A program made the position numbers and the translations under genes. Positions 45,320 through 53,913 of a DNA stretch of 64,000 bases are shown here, one piece after another. Under the pieces are notes generated by a model. It saw nothing but the letters and a program-made list of their open reading frames with translations. It did no database searches and was not told the DNA's origin. Each line of letters starts with the position of its first letter. Within the stretch, counting starts at the first letter, position 1. The stretch is from the NCBI RefSeq assembly GCF_000019845.1, contig NC_010581.1:4106154-4170153 (forward strand), read 5' to 3'. Origin of the DNA: Beijerinckia indica subsp. indica ATCC 9039 (GTDB taxonomy: Bacteria; Pseudomonadota; Alphaproteobacteria; Rhizobiales; Beijerinckiaceae).

Positions 45320-46831
45320 ATGTTTCGTGATTGTTTTTCGTCTTCACGGCGGGATCATAAACGCTCAGTCTTCTTGGCCGGTCTGGTTGCCGCGACCTTG
45401 TCCAGCGCTCCGGCGTTCGCAGACGTCACCGACGAACTGCTTGAACAGCTTCGTGCCAAGGGCGTGCTGACTAAGGGCGAATTTCACAAGCTGAAAGCCC
45501 GTCACGCGGCGGAGGTGCAGCAAAAAGAACAGCAAAAATATGCCGCGCCTCCCGGCCGCAAGGTCGTGACCAAGGAAGGTGTTATCGTCGTGCCCGACGA
45601 TCGCTATGTCACGCGTCTCGATAAGGGTATTGGCGTGCGCATCGGTGAGGTCGATGTTAAACTCTCCGGTGATCTGAGCTTCTTCGCCACCAATGGCTTC
45701 AAAACTCAAGGCGATGCGGTTGTCGCGGGCGGCATTGCTGGTGCTGCTTCTGGAAGCCACGTCAATAATGCGAGTTCGATTCAAGCGGGTCTTCTGCCAA
45801 GCGCTCTCGTCGTCAGCCTGGCCACCCACCAAATGGGTTATGATCTCGGTTTTACCCTCGGCCTCTATACCAGCGGCACGAATACGCATCCGGGCACCTT
45901 TAATGCCAATGATGCGGGCAGTGCCGTTGCTCTTGGTACGCCGGGCATTGATCTGCGTCAGGTTTTCGGCACGATTGGCACGCCGGATTTTGGTACGGTC
46001 AAAATCGGTCGCGATCTGGGTCTCTTCGGCGCTGACGCTATTTTGTTTGACCAGACGCTGCTCGGCTCTGGTTCGTTGCTGGCGACCGCCAGCCCGCACA
46101 ATACGACATTCGGCCGTATCGGCGTTGGCTACGTCTATGCCGACTGGATTCCACAGGTCACCTATATCTCGCCTGAATTCTACGGCTTCACGTTCTCGAT
46201 CGGTGCCTTCTCGCCCTATCAGCAATTCAACAGCACTGGCCTTTCTGGCACTATGACCGCGCATGACCAGCCCGGTTTCCAGGCGCGGCTCAAATATGTG
46301 GGCCAGTTGACGCCCGACTTGAAACTGACGGCCTGGGTTGACGGTCTCACGCAGCAGCACAGGACGGAAGTCGGCGACGCTGTCTTTCTCACGCCCGGCA
46401 CCAATATCCGCACCAGTGCCGTCGACGGCGGTCTGAAGTTCGATCTCGGTGCCCTCAGCCTCGTTGGCTATGGCTATTATGGTTCCGGCCTCGGCACCAC
46501 GGGCCTTTATTACGATGGTATCAGCATCGACGGCCAGAAGAGAAACTCCTCCGGTTTCTACGGTCAGGCCGCCTATACGTTCGATGGCCGGTTTACCGTT
46601 GGCGGCAGTTATGGCGCCAGCTATCTCGACGCGAACTGGATCGATTACCAGCCGGGCTTTGGCAATGGCACCTTGGTCCATTCGAACTCGTCCTGGATCG
46701 GCTTTGGCCGCTACAAGCTGACCGATTGGGTCAATATCCAGGGCGAATATATTCATACGATCTCGCGCAACGCTTTGGGCGGCAGCCTCTCGAGCGATGC
46801 CTTCGTGATCGGCACGACTTTCTTCTTCTGA
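45320..46831 (+). CDS. Outer-membrane porin
   Basis: 503 residues from an ATG with GGAGGGGGG upstream; in-frame starts exist from 45251. Signal peptide (VFLAGLVAATLSSAPAFA), then a short helical motif LLEQLRAKGVLTKGEFHKLK, like the SHOCT-type segment at the N terminus of several alphaproteobacterial porins, then a long beta-barrel of alternating aromatic strands ending in Phe (IGTTFFF), the signature for Bam-dependent insertion. Channel selectivity cannot be told. Own terminator follows. Confidence 0.88.
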   Translation: MFRDCFSSSRRDHKRSVFLAGLVAATLSSAPAFADVTDELLEQLRAKGVLTKGEFHKLKARHAAEVQQKEQQKYAAPPGRKVVTKEGVIVVPDDRYVTRLDKGIGVRIGEVDVKLSGDLSFFATNGFKTQGDAVVAGGIAGAASGSHVNNASSIQAGLLPSALVVSLATHQMGYDLGFTLGLYTSGTNTHPGTFNANDAGSAVALGTPGIDLRQVFGTIGTPDFGTVKIGRDLGLFGADAILFDQTLLGSGSLLATASPHNTTFGRIGVGYVYADWIPQVTYISPEFYGFTFSIGAFSPYQQFNSTGLSGTMTAHDQPGFQARLKYVGQLTPDLKLTAWVDGLTQQHRTEVGDAVFLTPGTNIRTSAVDGGLKFDLGALSLVGYGYYGSGLGTTGLYYDGISIDGQKRNSSGFYGQAAYTFDGRFTVGGSYGASYLDANWIDYQPGFGNGTLVHSNSSWIGFGRYKLTDWVNIQGEYIHTISRNALGGSLSSDAFVIGTTFFF

Positions 46832-46850
46832 TCCTCGAGAGCAAAGAAAA

Positions 46851-46887
46851 ACGGCCCCGAGGGAGTTCAATCCTCGGGGCCGTTTTT
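46851..46887. terminator. Bidirectional terminator between porin and SCO genes
   Basis: ACGGCCCCGAGG (46851-46862) and its complement (46872-46883), with A-rich sequence before and five T after, so it works on both strands for the converging genes. Confidence 0.9.
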
Positions 46888-46902
46888 ATTGGAGAATTGA
46901 TT

Positions 46903-47532
46903 TCAAAAATATTTCTTTAATTCCTCCGCCGCCGCGCGCGGATCTTGTCCGAGATTAAAGGCATTGATGAACTGGCCTCGGCGGTCCATCAAATAGACGA
47001 GCCCCGTATGGTCGAGCGTATAATCGCCATTGGGGCCGGGGATTTGCCGGCTATAGACGCGAAAGGCCTTGGCGACCGCGTTGATCTTGTCCTTCTCGCC
47101 TGTCAGGCCGATGATCCGCGGATCGAAACTCGACAGATAGTCACGGAGGACCGCCGGCGTGTCGCGTTCCGGGTCGAGCGTGATGAAGACCCCTGTGACC
47201 GGCGCCTTCTCACCCATTGCCTTGAAGACGGCACTCATGTCGGCGAGTGCCGTCGGGCAGAAATCCGGGCAATGCGTATAACCGAAGAAGAGAAGATAGG
47301 GTCTGCCGAGCAAATCCTTGTCGCTTATGGTTCGGCCGTCAGTGGCTTCCAACACGAAGGGGCCACCAATCCGAGGGCCTGCAGGTTGTGACTCACGGAT
47401 TTTTGAATCAATGCCGAGAGGGTCATGCCCCGGCAGAACGAGCAAGACTGTGGCGGCGAGGACCGCGAGGATCACCGCGAAAGCCGTGATGAGAAGACCG
47501 CTGGGCGGAGGAGACTTGGAGAGCGGGGCCAT
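46903..47532 (-). CDS. SCO1/SenC-type copper chaperone
   Basis: 209 residues: N-terminal membrane anchor (LLITAFAVILAVLAATVLLVL), thioredoxin-like domain with copper-binding CPDFCP about residue 92 and His in YTLDHTGLVYLMD about 177. The family loads the CuA site of cytochrome c oxidase or acts as a thiol reductase in the periplasm. No oxidase gene is adjacent. Confidence 0.93.
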   Translation of the reverse strand: MAPLSKSPPPSGLLITAFAVILAVLAATVLLVLPGHDPLGIDSKIRESQPAGPRIGGPFVLEATDGRTISDKDLLGRPYLLFFGYTHCPDFCPTALADMSAVFKAMGEKAPVTGVFITLDPERDTPAVLRDYLSSFDPRIIGLTGEKDKINAVAKAFRVYSRQIPGPNGDYTLDHTGLVYLMDRRGQFINAFNLGQDPRAAAEELKKYF

Positions 47533-47854
47533 GGGCGGCTTCCTACGAGAAATTTCAAGCGGGTTCCAGACAAATGTCCTTGCGCAAGTTTAGAGCCTTA
47601 GACCCGAAAGAGGATCCACTTTTTGGATCAATCTGACGTGTTTTCAAAGATCTAGGGCATCAGACCCAAAAGTGGCTCCCGCTTTTGGGACCAATCTGAT
47701 GCGTTTTCAGAAAGACGGAGCGTCTAACAGGGTTCCTTTCAAGGGTCCGATGCTTTCGAGCGTAAGCTTGACGAAACAGGAAATGGATTGGGCGGCTCGG
47801 GTAGGATATGGTGCGCCACCTGCTCTTTCCCCCAATCCCTTTCCGGAGGCTTGC
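47533..47854. other. Divergent region between SCO and CobW genes, holding repeat A3
   Basis: 322 bases containing two adjacent copies of repeat A and presumed promoters of both genes. No Zur-type operator recognised. Confidence 0.55.
47591..47753. repeat. Palindromic intergenic repeat A, copies 3a and 3b
   Basis: 47591-47652 is a degraded copy (GACCCGAAAGAGGATCCACTTT region) and 47654-47702 a near-exact one: GCATCAGA and TCTGATGC around CCCAAAAGTGG/GCTTTTGGGA. The tail up to 47753 mirrors the GCATCGGAC/GTCCGATGC hairpin after copy A1. Confidence 0.8.
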
Positions 47855-48946
47855 ATGGCGGACCCGACGCCTGCTGAAAAAATTCCTGTCACCGTGCTGA
47901 CCGGCTATCTCGGAGCCGGCAAGACCACTTTGCTGAACCGGATCCTTAGCGAGGATCACGGCCAGAAATTTGCCGTCATCGTCAATGAATTCGGTGAGAT
48001 CGGCATCGACAATGATCTCGTCGTTGGTGCCGACGAAGAAGTGTTCGAGATGAACAATGGCTGCATCTGTTGCACGGTGCGCGGCGATCTGATCCGCATC
48101 ATCGAAGGGCTGATGAAACGCCGTGGTAAGTTCGACGCCATCATCGTGGAGACGACTGGCCTTGCTGATCCGGCGCCGGTCGCGCAGACTTTTTTCGTCG
48201 ATGCCGATGTGGAAAATGCCGCGCGCCTCGACGCGGTGGTGACGGTTGCCGACGCCAAATGGTTATCGCAGAGGCTGAAGGATGCACCGGAAGCCAAGAA
48301 CCAGATTGCTTTCGCCGACGTGATCTTGCTCAACAAGACCGATCTTGTCAGCGCGGAAGAACTGGCCGAGGTCGAAGGACGGATCCGGGCGATCAATCCT
48401 TATGCGAAGCTGCATAAGACGGTTCAGTGCGCCGTGTCGCTCGATGCCGTCATCGGCCGTAATGCCTTCGATCTTGAACGCATTCTTGAAATCGAGCCGG
48501 ATTTTTTGAATGCGGAAGATGATCACGATCATGGGCATGATCACCACGATCACCATGATCATGATCACAAACATGATCACCATCACGGCCACGACCATGG
48601 TCATGCCCACGATCATGAACATGCTGGAGGGCTGAAACATTATCATGACGAGGAGATGCAATCCGTCGCGCTGACGATCTCGGGCGATGTCGATCCGGAA
48701 AAATTCCTGCCCTGGCTCAATGATTACGTCCAGAAGGAAGGGATTTCGATCCTGCGTTCCAAGGGTATTCTGGCGTTCAAGGACGAACCGAAGCGCTTTG
48801 TCTTCCAGGGTGTCCATATGATCCTCGATGGCAACTTGCAGCGTGAGTGGAAGCCTGGCGAACAGCGCGTGAGCCGCATCGTCTTCATTGGTCGCCACTT
48901 GAAGGGAGATGAGATCAAGCAGGGCTTTTTGGCTTGCGCAGCGTGA
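47855..48946 (+). CDS. CobW/COG0523-family metal chaperone GTPase
   Basis: 363 residues from ATG 47855 with GGAGG upstream. GTPase motifs: [14 protein letters not shown] (Walker A) about residue 15, metal-binding GCICCT about 71, [19 protein letters not shown] about 165. A His/Asp-rich run of about 45 residues, roughly 236-280, separates the GTPase from the CobW C-terminal domain ([19 protein letters not shown]). The family hands zinc or other metals to client enzymes. His richness points to zinc, but the client is unknown. Confidence 0.93.
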   Translation: MADPTPAEKIPVTVLTGYLGAGKTTLLNRILSEDHGQKFAVIVNEFGEIGIDNDLVVGADEEVFEMNNGCICCTVRGDLIRIIEGLMKRRGKFDAIIVETTGLADPAPVAQTFFVDADVENAARLDAVVTVADAKWLSQRLKDAPEAKNQIAFADVILLNKTDLVSAEELAEVEGRIRAINPYAKLHKTVQCAVSLDAVIGRNAFDLERILEIEPDFLNAEDDHDHGHDHHDHHDHDHKHDHHHGHDHGHAHDHEHAGGLKHYHDEEMQSVALTISGDVDPEKFLPWLNDYVQKEGISILRSKGILAFKDEPKRFVFQGVHMILDGNLQREWKPGEQRVSRIVFIGRHLKGDEIKQGFLACAA

Positions 48947-49042
48947 TAAGATATTTAATCTATGGATAAGATGGTTTTTCATGCCTGAGAGGCGTGGCGG
49001 GGCGTTCGAGAGGCGTCCGGCCGCGCGATCGGAGACTGTTTG

Positions 49043-50092
49043 ATGGAACGACGTCGATTGGGACGAACGGATCTGTTCGTTTCGGAAATTTGCCTTGGCA
49101 CCATGACTTGGGGTCAACAGAATACCGAGGCCGAGGGCCACGCGCAGATGGATTATGCGGTGGAACAAGGCATCAATTTCTTCGATACCGCGGAAATGTA
49201 TTCGATCCCTCCCAAGGCCGAGACACAAGGCTCGACCGAGCGCATCATCGGGACTTGGTTCAAGGCGCGCGGCAATCGCGACAAGATCATTCTCGCCTCA
49301 AAAGTCTCTGGACGTGGCGAGGCCACCTGGCTGCGCCCGGATGGCTCGAAAACCCGCATCGACCGCAAAAATATCGAGGCAGCGATCGAGGGTTCGCTCA
49401 GGCGGTTACAAACCGATTATATCGATGTCTATCAATTGCATTGGCCTGATCGGCCCCTGGCTTTATTCGCCGGCCAGACGACGACCTTCAAGGACGTGCC
49501 GGAACCGCTCGAAAATCCGATCGAGGAAACCGTCGAAATCCTGGGCGATCTCGTCAAGACCGGCAAGGTCCGTCATATCGCTTTGTCCAACGAAACGGCC
49601 TGGGGCACGATGCGTTTCGTGCAAGCCTCCGAAGCGGGGCATGGACCGCGTGTCGTCTCGATCCAGAACGCCTATAATCTTATAAACCGGACCTTCGAGA
49701 TCGGCCTGGCCGAAGTGGCCTTGCGCGAGAATGTGGGTCTTTTGGCCTATTCCCCTTTGGCGCAAGGTTATCTTACCGGCAAATATCAGGGGGGCGCCCG
49801 CCCGCCTGGGGCGCGTACGACCTTGTTTGATCGTGGCCAGCGGTATGAAAAGCCCGCCGCCTCCGAGGCAATCGACGCCTATCTGGCCCTTGCCAAGGAG
49901 TTCGGCCTCGATCCCGCGCAAATGGCGCTCGCCTTCGTGACATCGCGACCCTTCGTCACATCCAATATTATCGGTGCGACGACGATGGAGCAGTTGAAGG
50001 TCGATATTGCCTCGATCCATGTGAAGATCGCGGCCGATCTCGAAAAGCGGATCGACGCCCTCCATCAAATTTACAGCAACCCTTGCCCATAG
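49043..50092 (+). CDS. Aldo/keto reductase, Tas-like
   Basis: 349 residues; TIM-barrel AKR with Asp in FFDTAEMYS, Lys in ILASKVSG and His in YQLHWPDRP as catalytic residues with Tyr of AEMYS. NADP-binding C-terminal part includes YSPLAQGYLTGKY and TSNIIGATTMEQLK. ATG 49043 has GGAG eight bases upstream. Close to E. coli Tas in layout; substrate unknown. Confidence 0.92.
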   Translation: MERRRLGRTDLFVSEICLGTMTWGQQNTEAEGHAQMDYAVEQGINFFDTAEMYSIPPKAETQGSTERIIGTWFKARGNRDKIILASKVSGRGEATWLRPDGSKTRIDRKNIEAAIEGSLRRLQTDYIDVYQLHWPDRPLALFAGQTTTFKDVPEPLENPIEETVEILGDLVKTGKVRHIALSNETAWGTMRFVQASEAGHGPRVVSIQNAYNLINRTFEIGLAEVALRENVGLLAYSPLAQGYLTGKYQGGARPPGARTTLFDRGQRYEKPAASEAIDAYLALAKEFGLDPAQMALAFVTSRPFVTSNIIGATTMEQLKVDIASIHVKIAADLEKRIDALHQIYSNPCP

Positions 50093-50187
50093 GGTTGCTT
50101 CTTTCAAAGCGCGGTCGAGGCTCGTGTTACGAGTGACCTCTTTTTCTTATAGCCTTGTCCCGAAACATCCCCATTCGGGATGAGGCT

Positions 50188-50496
50188 TTAATGCGCGCTC
50201 TTGACAGCGTTGAAAGCCGTCAGGCTCGCGAATTTACCGCGCGCCTCGCCATCCATGCGCAAGCCATGGGTATGGCACCAATGCGGAAATTCCTCAGGAT
50301 CGATCATGGCCCGGACGGCCGCGGTGCCCTCGCTTTCCACGCGCATTTCCGTGGCCTCGGCCTTCTGTCGCCATTCGTCGAAATCGCGCGGAAAGGTCGC
50401 GCTATCGACCATGATTTCCAGAATATCTGGATAGGCCGCGCGCGTGTACCAGGGGATGCCGATGGCTATCGGCTTGGTGGCGGGATCATCCATCAT
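50188..50496 (-). CDS. Small conserved-looking hypothetical protein
   Basis: 102 residues from ATG 50496 with AAGGG upstream. No membrane segment or signal. The text KPIAIGIPWYTRAAYPDILE and IDPEEFPHWCHTHGL gives an alpha/beta look, and codon use resembles neighbours. I have the impression of similar short proteins in other Hyphomicrobiales but do not know a function. Confidence 0.7.
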   Translation of the reverse strand: MMDDPATKPIAIGIPWYTRAAYPDILEIMVDSATFPRDFDEWRQKAEATEMRVESEGTAAVRAMIDPEEFPHWCHTHGLRMDGEARGKFASLTAFNAVKSAH

Positions 50497-50817
50497 CGAG
50501 AACCCTTGCGAGGAAATGTCGAGATGGAAGCGATAATGGCAAAGGTTGGCGCCGGGCTCAACCCCGCTGCGGGGTGGGCTGGGTTGGACGATTGATGAAG
50601 GGATCGACAAGAGAGATTGACAAAATTGTGGCGAGGGGTCTTTTCAACTGAAACGGTATGATTTTTCCTTGAGAGATTGCCGAACCAGAGCATCGGACCC
50701 AAAAGTGGCTCCCACTTAGGGACCAATCTGATGCATCTTCAGAAAGATGAGCATCAGACGTTCAGATGTGATCCCATCCGACGTTCTCCAATCCTGTCCC
50801 GGCATATTGCGACCACC
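50497..50817. other. Divergent region between two hypothetical genes, holding repeat A4
   Basis: 321 bases containing repeat A4 and presumed promoters. No gene seen. Confidence 0.5.
50687..50759. repeat. Palindromic intergenic repeat A, copy 4
   Basis: GCATCGGACCCAAAAGTGG, then CCACTTAGGGACC and ATCTGATGC; the right inner arm has lost bases (TTAGGG where other copies have TTTTGGG), so pairing is weakened. CAGAAAGAT follows as in copies 1 and 3b. Confidence 0.8.
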
Positions 50818-51552
50818 ATGTCAGAAATTCTGCAAAGAAAAGCCCGCATCGATGCGGCGATTACCCAGCATGACGCGACGGCTTTCGTCCAAGCTCTTCT
50901 TGGCTGGCTCGAGGCGACGGCCTATCTGAAAGTCTTGCCGGAGCTGCATAAGCTCGGTCTCGGCAAGGGGCCTATTCCGACCCTCTCCGAAGCCGATCTC
51001 AGGGAGGAATCCCTGCGCAACACGGCCGATGACACTGTCATGGCCTATTGCATTGCGGCGGCGCTGGCGGGTGACAAGCCCGGGCTCGACGCGCTCCATG
51101 CCCAGATGTCGAGACGGTTTGGTCCGCTTTATCCGGGATCTTCCGCGGTCGCTCATTGCATCCAGGTGATCGATCCGATCGTGACGCTCGACGATGCTGT
51201 TGGGCAATTTTTGAAGACCCTTTACGAGGGCAAGGCGATCGATACGCGCGATATCTGGAATATCGGCCTCAGGCTGTTGCAGCGGCTGCGTTCCTCGAAT
51301 TTCGTGCATGAACTCACGCCGCTCGTGGCAGTCTGGTTGCGTGCTCAATGGAGCCGCGCTATCGAGCAGCAACGGTTCAATCTGGTGCGTCCGAGGGTCA
51401 GCGTACCAGCCATCGAGGGGGCACTCGCCGATCCTCGGGATGATCAACCCTTCATCGCGGCTCTCCTCCTGGCCAGCGCCAGCGCGATCGATCAGGATAT
51501 CGAGCCCGAATATCGCAAGCAGCTCGCGGCGATTGCCGAGCGCAAGTCATGA
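50818..51552 (+). CDS. Hypothetical helical protein
   Basis: 244 residues from ATG 50818; the open frame extends back through repeat A4 to 50677, which I regard as non-coding. Almost all predicted helix (ARIDAAITQHDATAFVQALLGWLEA, AIDTRDIWNIGLRLLQRLR), no signal peptide, no motif I recognise. No clear ribosome site. Codon use is like that of neighbouring genes. Function unknown. Confidence 0.75.
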   Translation: MSEILQRKARIDAAITQHDATAFVQALLGWLEATAYLKVLPELHKLGLGKGPIPTLSEADLREESLRNTADDTVMAYCIAAALAGDKPGLDALHAQMSRRFGPLYPGSSAVAHCIQVIDPIVTLDDAVGQFLKTLYEGKAIDTRDIWNIGLRLLQRLRSSNFVHELTPLVAVWLRAQWSRAIEQQRFNLVRPRVSVPAIEGALADPRDDQPFIAALLLASASAIDQDIEPEYRKQLAAIAERKS

Positions 51553-52525
51553 ATTTTCGCCACGAATTTCACCATGAATTTTTGCGTGGCCGCGTCAGTT
51601 CCGCGCAATGCTGACAGGCGTAGAATGGGCGATAGACGAAGCAGGTGAGACCTTTATGCAAGCCTCCTGTTGAAAAGAACTTTGAATGTCCAAGGACCCT
51701 TGCGGGAGATTCGGCGGCTAGTGTAGCGTGCGGATAGTCAGAGATTATTTGAAAGATCATATTCGTCATAACCGACGGGAATATCTTGATCTTTCGCCTT
51801 GATGGCTCATCGCATGGGCATTAAAGGGGCTTATTCCAGAATTTTGTGGACTGGCTTGGAAGCTGGCCGAGCGGGGTGCGAGAAGGATAATCATGGCCCC
51901 TCTCAAGCATCGGAGCCAAGGGCTGCATAGGGAATAAATCCAAGATCAAAGGGTTTGATCGTGAAATAAATCCGTCCGAATGATCATATTCAAAGAAGCA
52001 TGGGAGGATTTTTTACTATAGGACATCAGGAAACGCGTTGCTCGTGGCCTGTGTCTGCAACCATCAACGGCGAGATGCGTTCGCATCTCATCATGGACGT
52101 CTTGTCACAAAGCGTGGCGATCACATCTGTGGCCGTCCGTCCCTTGAAGGGGGAAGTCTTTGTGACAAAGGGTTCATGTCAAAAAAGTCGAAGCTATATG
52201 CAAAAGTTGAAACATGTATGACGGCTGTCTCGGGTCGGGTCCTCGGCACTGAGGCAGCGGATTTTCGTAAGCAGGTTTGGGCCAACGGAAGTTGGTACAA
52301 TAGATTTATTTTTTCTTGATGTTTAATGCATTGCCAACAACGAGCGTCGGCTTGTTTCGAACATGAAGAGACGCTTTTGCAAGATCACGGTGCTCTGGCG
52401 ACGTGGCCTTGTTCGCCCCTTGTGGCACTGAAAAATTGTGGCCTGAAAAAATCTTGCCCCCTCGCACAGCCGGTTGCTTTTCCGGCTGGTTCGTTTGGAA
52501 TTAAGTTGTATCCAAGGAGACTTTG
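51553..52525. other. Intergenic region upstream of gcrA with a structured segment
   Basis: About 970 bases without a gene I would support; a 73-codon frame at 52000-52221 is doubtful. It should contain the gcrA promoter. The segment 52050-52170 is rich in inverted repeats (separate entry). Otherwise nothing recognisable. Confidence 0.55.
52070..52172. other. Inverted-repeat-rich segment upstream of gcrA
   Basis: GAGATGCG-TT-CGCATCTC forms an 8-bp hairpin at about 52073-52090. Then TTGTCACAAAG near 52102 pairs with CTTTGTGACAA near 52158 (11 bp) enclosing about 45 bases that hold CCCTTGAAGGGGG and further pairing. No T run follows, so it is not an intrinsic terminator. Could be a structured leader RNA, a small RNA or a remnant of a mobile element. 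Confidence 0.5.
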
Positions 52526-53095
52526 ATGTCTTGGACCGATGAACGGGTCGAGCTTCTCCGTAAGCTCTGGCTCGAAGGGTTGAGCGCCAGTCAGATCGCT
52601 GCCGAACTGGCCGATGGGCTCACGCGCAATGCCGTGATCGGAAAAGTGCATCGGCTCGGTTTGTCGGGACGGACCAAGGGTGCCGCCACGGCGGAAGATG
52701 AGGAGCCCGTGCAGGAGCCGGAAATCGCGCAAGAAACGCAGCATAGTACACAAAAGATCGAAGCCTGTGCGGCACCGGTCATGCCTATGGTCGTGGGTAA
52801 TACCGTCCTTGCGGTCGCAATAGAGGACGCTCCTGTGGAAGCGCAGGCGCCGGTTCCAGAACCACTTCCGAAAATGGATGTCGTCGTTCCTCTCTCGGAA
52901 CGTGTGACTATTCTCGAATTGCGGGAATCCACCTGCCGTTGGCCGATCGGTGATCCGACCCAGCCGGACTTTCGTTTCTGCGGCGCTCATAAGGCACCGG
53001 GAACCGGCCCCTATTGCACTTATCATTCGCGCATTGCCTATCAGCCGCAGCAAGATCGCCGTCGCATAGCGAAAATGCAGCAAAAGTCAGCCTGA
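52526..53095 (+). CDS. gcrA: Cell-cycle regulator GcrA
   Basis: Sigma70-associated regulator that acts at methylated GANTC promoters in alphaproteobacteria. 189 residues from ATG with AAGGAG upstream. N-terminal helix-turn-helix MSWTDERVELLRKLWLEG, SASQIAAELADGLTRNAVIGKVHRLGL (LTRNAVIGKVHRLGL), variable acidic middle, and C-terminal sigma2-binding part TCRWPIGDPTQPDFRFCGA with YCTYHSRIAYQP. Terminator 16 bases after the stop. Confidence 0.96.
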   Translation: MSWTDERVELLRKLWLEGLSASQIAAELADGLTRNAVIGKVHRLGLSGRTKGAATAEDEEPVQEPEIAQETQHSTQKIEACAAPVMPMVVGNTVLAVAIEDAPVEAQAPVPEPLPKMDVVVPLSERVTILELRESTCRWPIGDPTQPDFRFCGAHKAPGTGPYCTYHSRIAYQPQQDRRRIAKMQQKSA

Positions 53096-53110
53096 TCGCA
53101 GTCGGTTTCT

Positions 53111-53131
53111 CCACGCAAAGCGTGGTTTTTT
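53111..53131 (+). terminator. Intrinsic terminator of gcrA
   Basis: CCACGC-AAA-GCGTGG followed by six T, 16 bases past the stop. Confidence 0.9.
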
Positions 53132-53155
53132 CATTCATTCGGTGTTTGTCAAAAA

Positions 53156-53192
53156 CAGGGCGCGTGATTGTCATTCGCAATCACGCGCCCTG
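53156..53192 (-). terminator. Second hairpin after gcrA, minus-strand terminator
   Basis: Perfect 15-bp stem with 7-base loop. Five A precede it, giving a T run on the minus strand; on the plus strand it is followed only by TTGTTGTT. No minus-strand gene feeds it, so its role is unclear. Confidence 0.5.
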
Positions 53193-53913
53193 TTGTTGTT
53201 CATGTGTTCTCAAGACCTCTTCAGCGATCGGCGTGAACATGGTCATGATCATCGATATCGATCCTAATTCAGCGAAATCTCCACCGTATCCGAGACGTGC
53301 GGTGGTCGAAAAAATTTTTCCGACACCTGCTGCCATCCTTGGGCATGATCGGTCTCTGGCGGATGGCGTTTGCTTGCCCCGCGGTCTTCATCGGCACGCG
53401 GTCTTCATGGTCGGTGGATCGTCGATCGCAAGAAAAAGGGGGCCGGCATTTAAGCGCCCAAAAGCACGGCGTGCCTTATTTGCCAGGAAGCGCTCTGAGC
53501 TGGAGACAACAGTTCCGCACAAGGAGAGGTTGTGAGACTTTTCAATGCACGTCAAGGAAAGGCAGAGCTCGAGATAAATGGCCCGTCGATTTTCGGGCTT
53601 TCCCTCATAGGAAATAGATTCTAATCAAATGCCGACGAATTTGCTCAGGTCGAGATCTGGCTCGTATCCTTTCACGATCTATTGATCCGTGGGGGGAAGC
53701 TGCCTTTGAAAGAGCATTCTTCTCGACGCGAATGAATTCGCTTCGCTGGAAAGCACCCGAGTCTGTCTCGCTCAACCGGGCCGACTCTAACGTTTTGTAA
53801 ACGCGTCAAATTTATCCAAGAGTGGCTTCCACTGTGGATTTGATGGTGGTGCCTCGATTTTGCTTCCACGAACGAGATCGAGGTCATTCCGCGAGCAGGA
53901 TCGGGATCGGGCC

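Larger units (their letters stand above)
53096..53913. other. Intergenic region between gcrA and the Mla-type operon
   Basis: 818 bases. Holds the gcrA terminator and a second perfect 15-bp hairpin at 53156-53192 (CAGGGCGCGTGATTG and complement, A-run before it) that would end minus-strand transcripts. The rest has only short frames without gene-like features and presumably the mla promoter. Confidence 0.55.

Noticed and set aside
52000-52221. A 73-codon plus-strand frame upstream of gcrA
   Set aside because: It runs through the inverted-repeat segment, has no ribosome site and no recognisable protein character.
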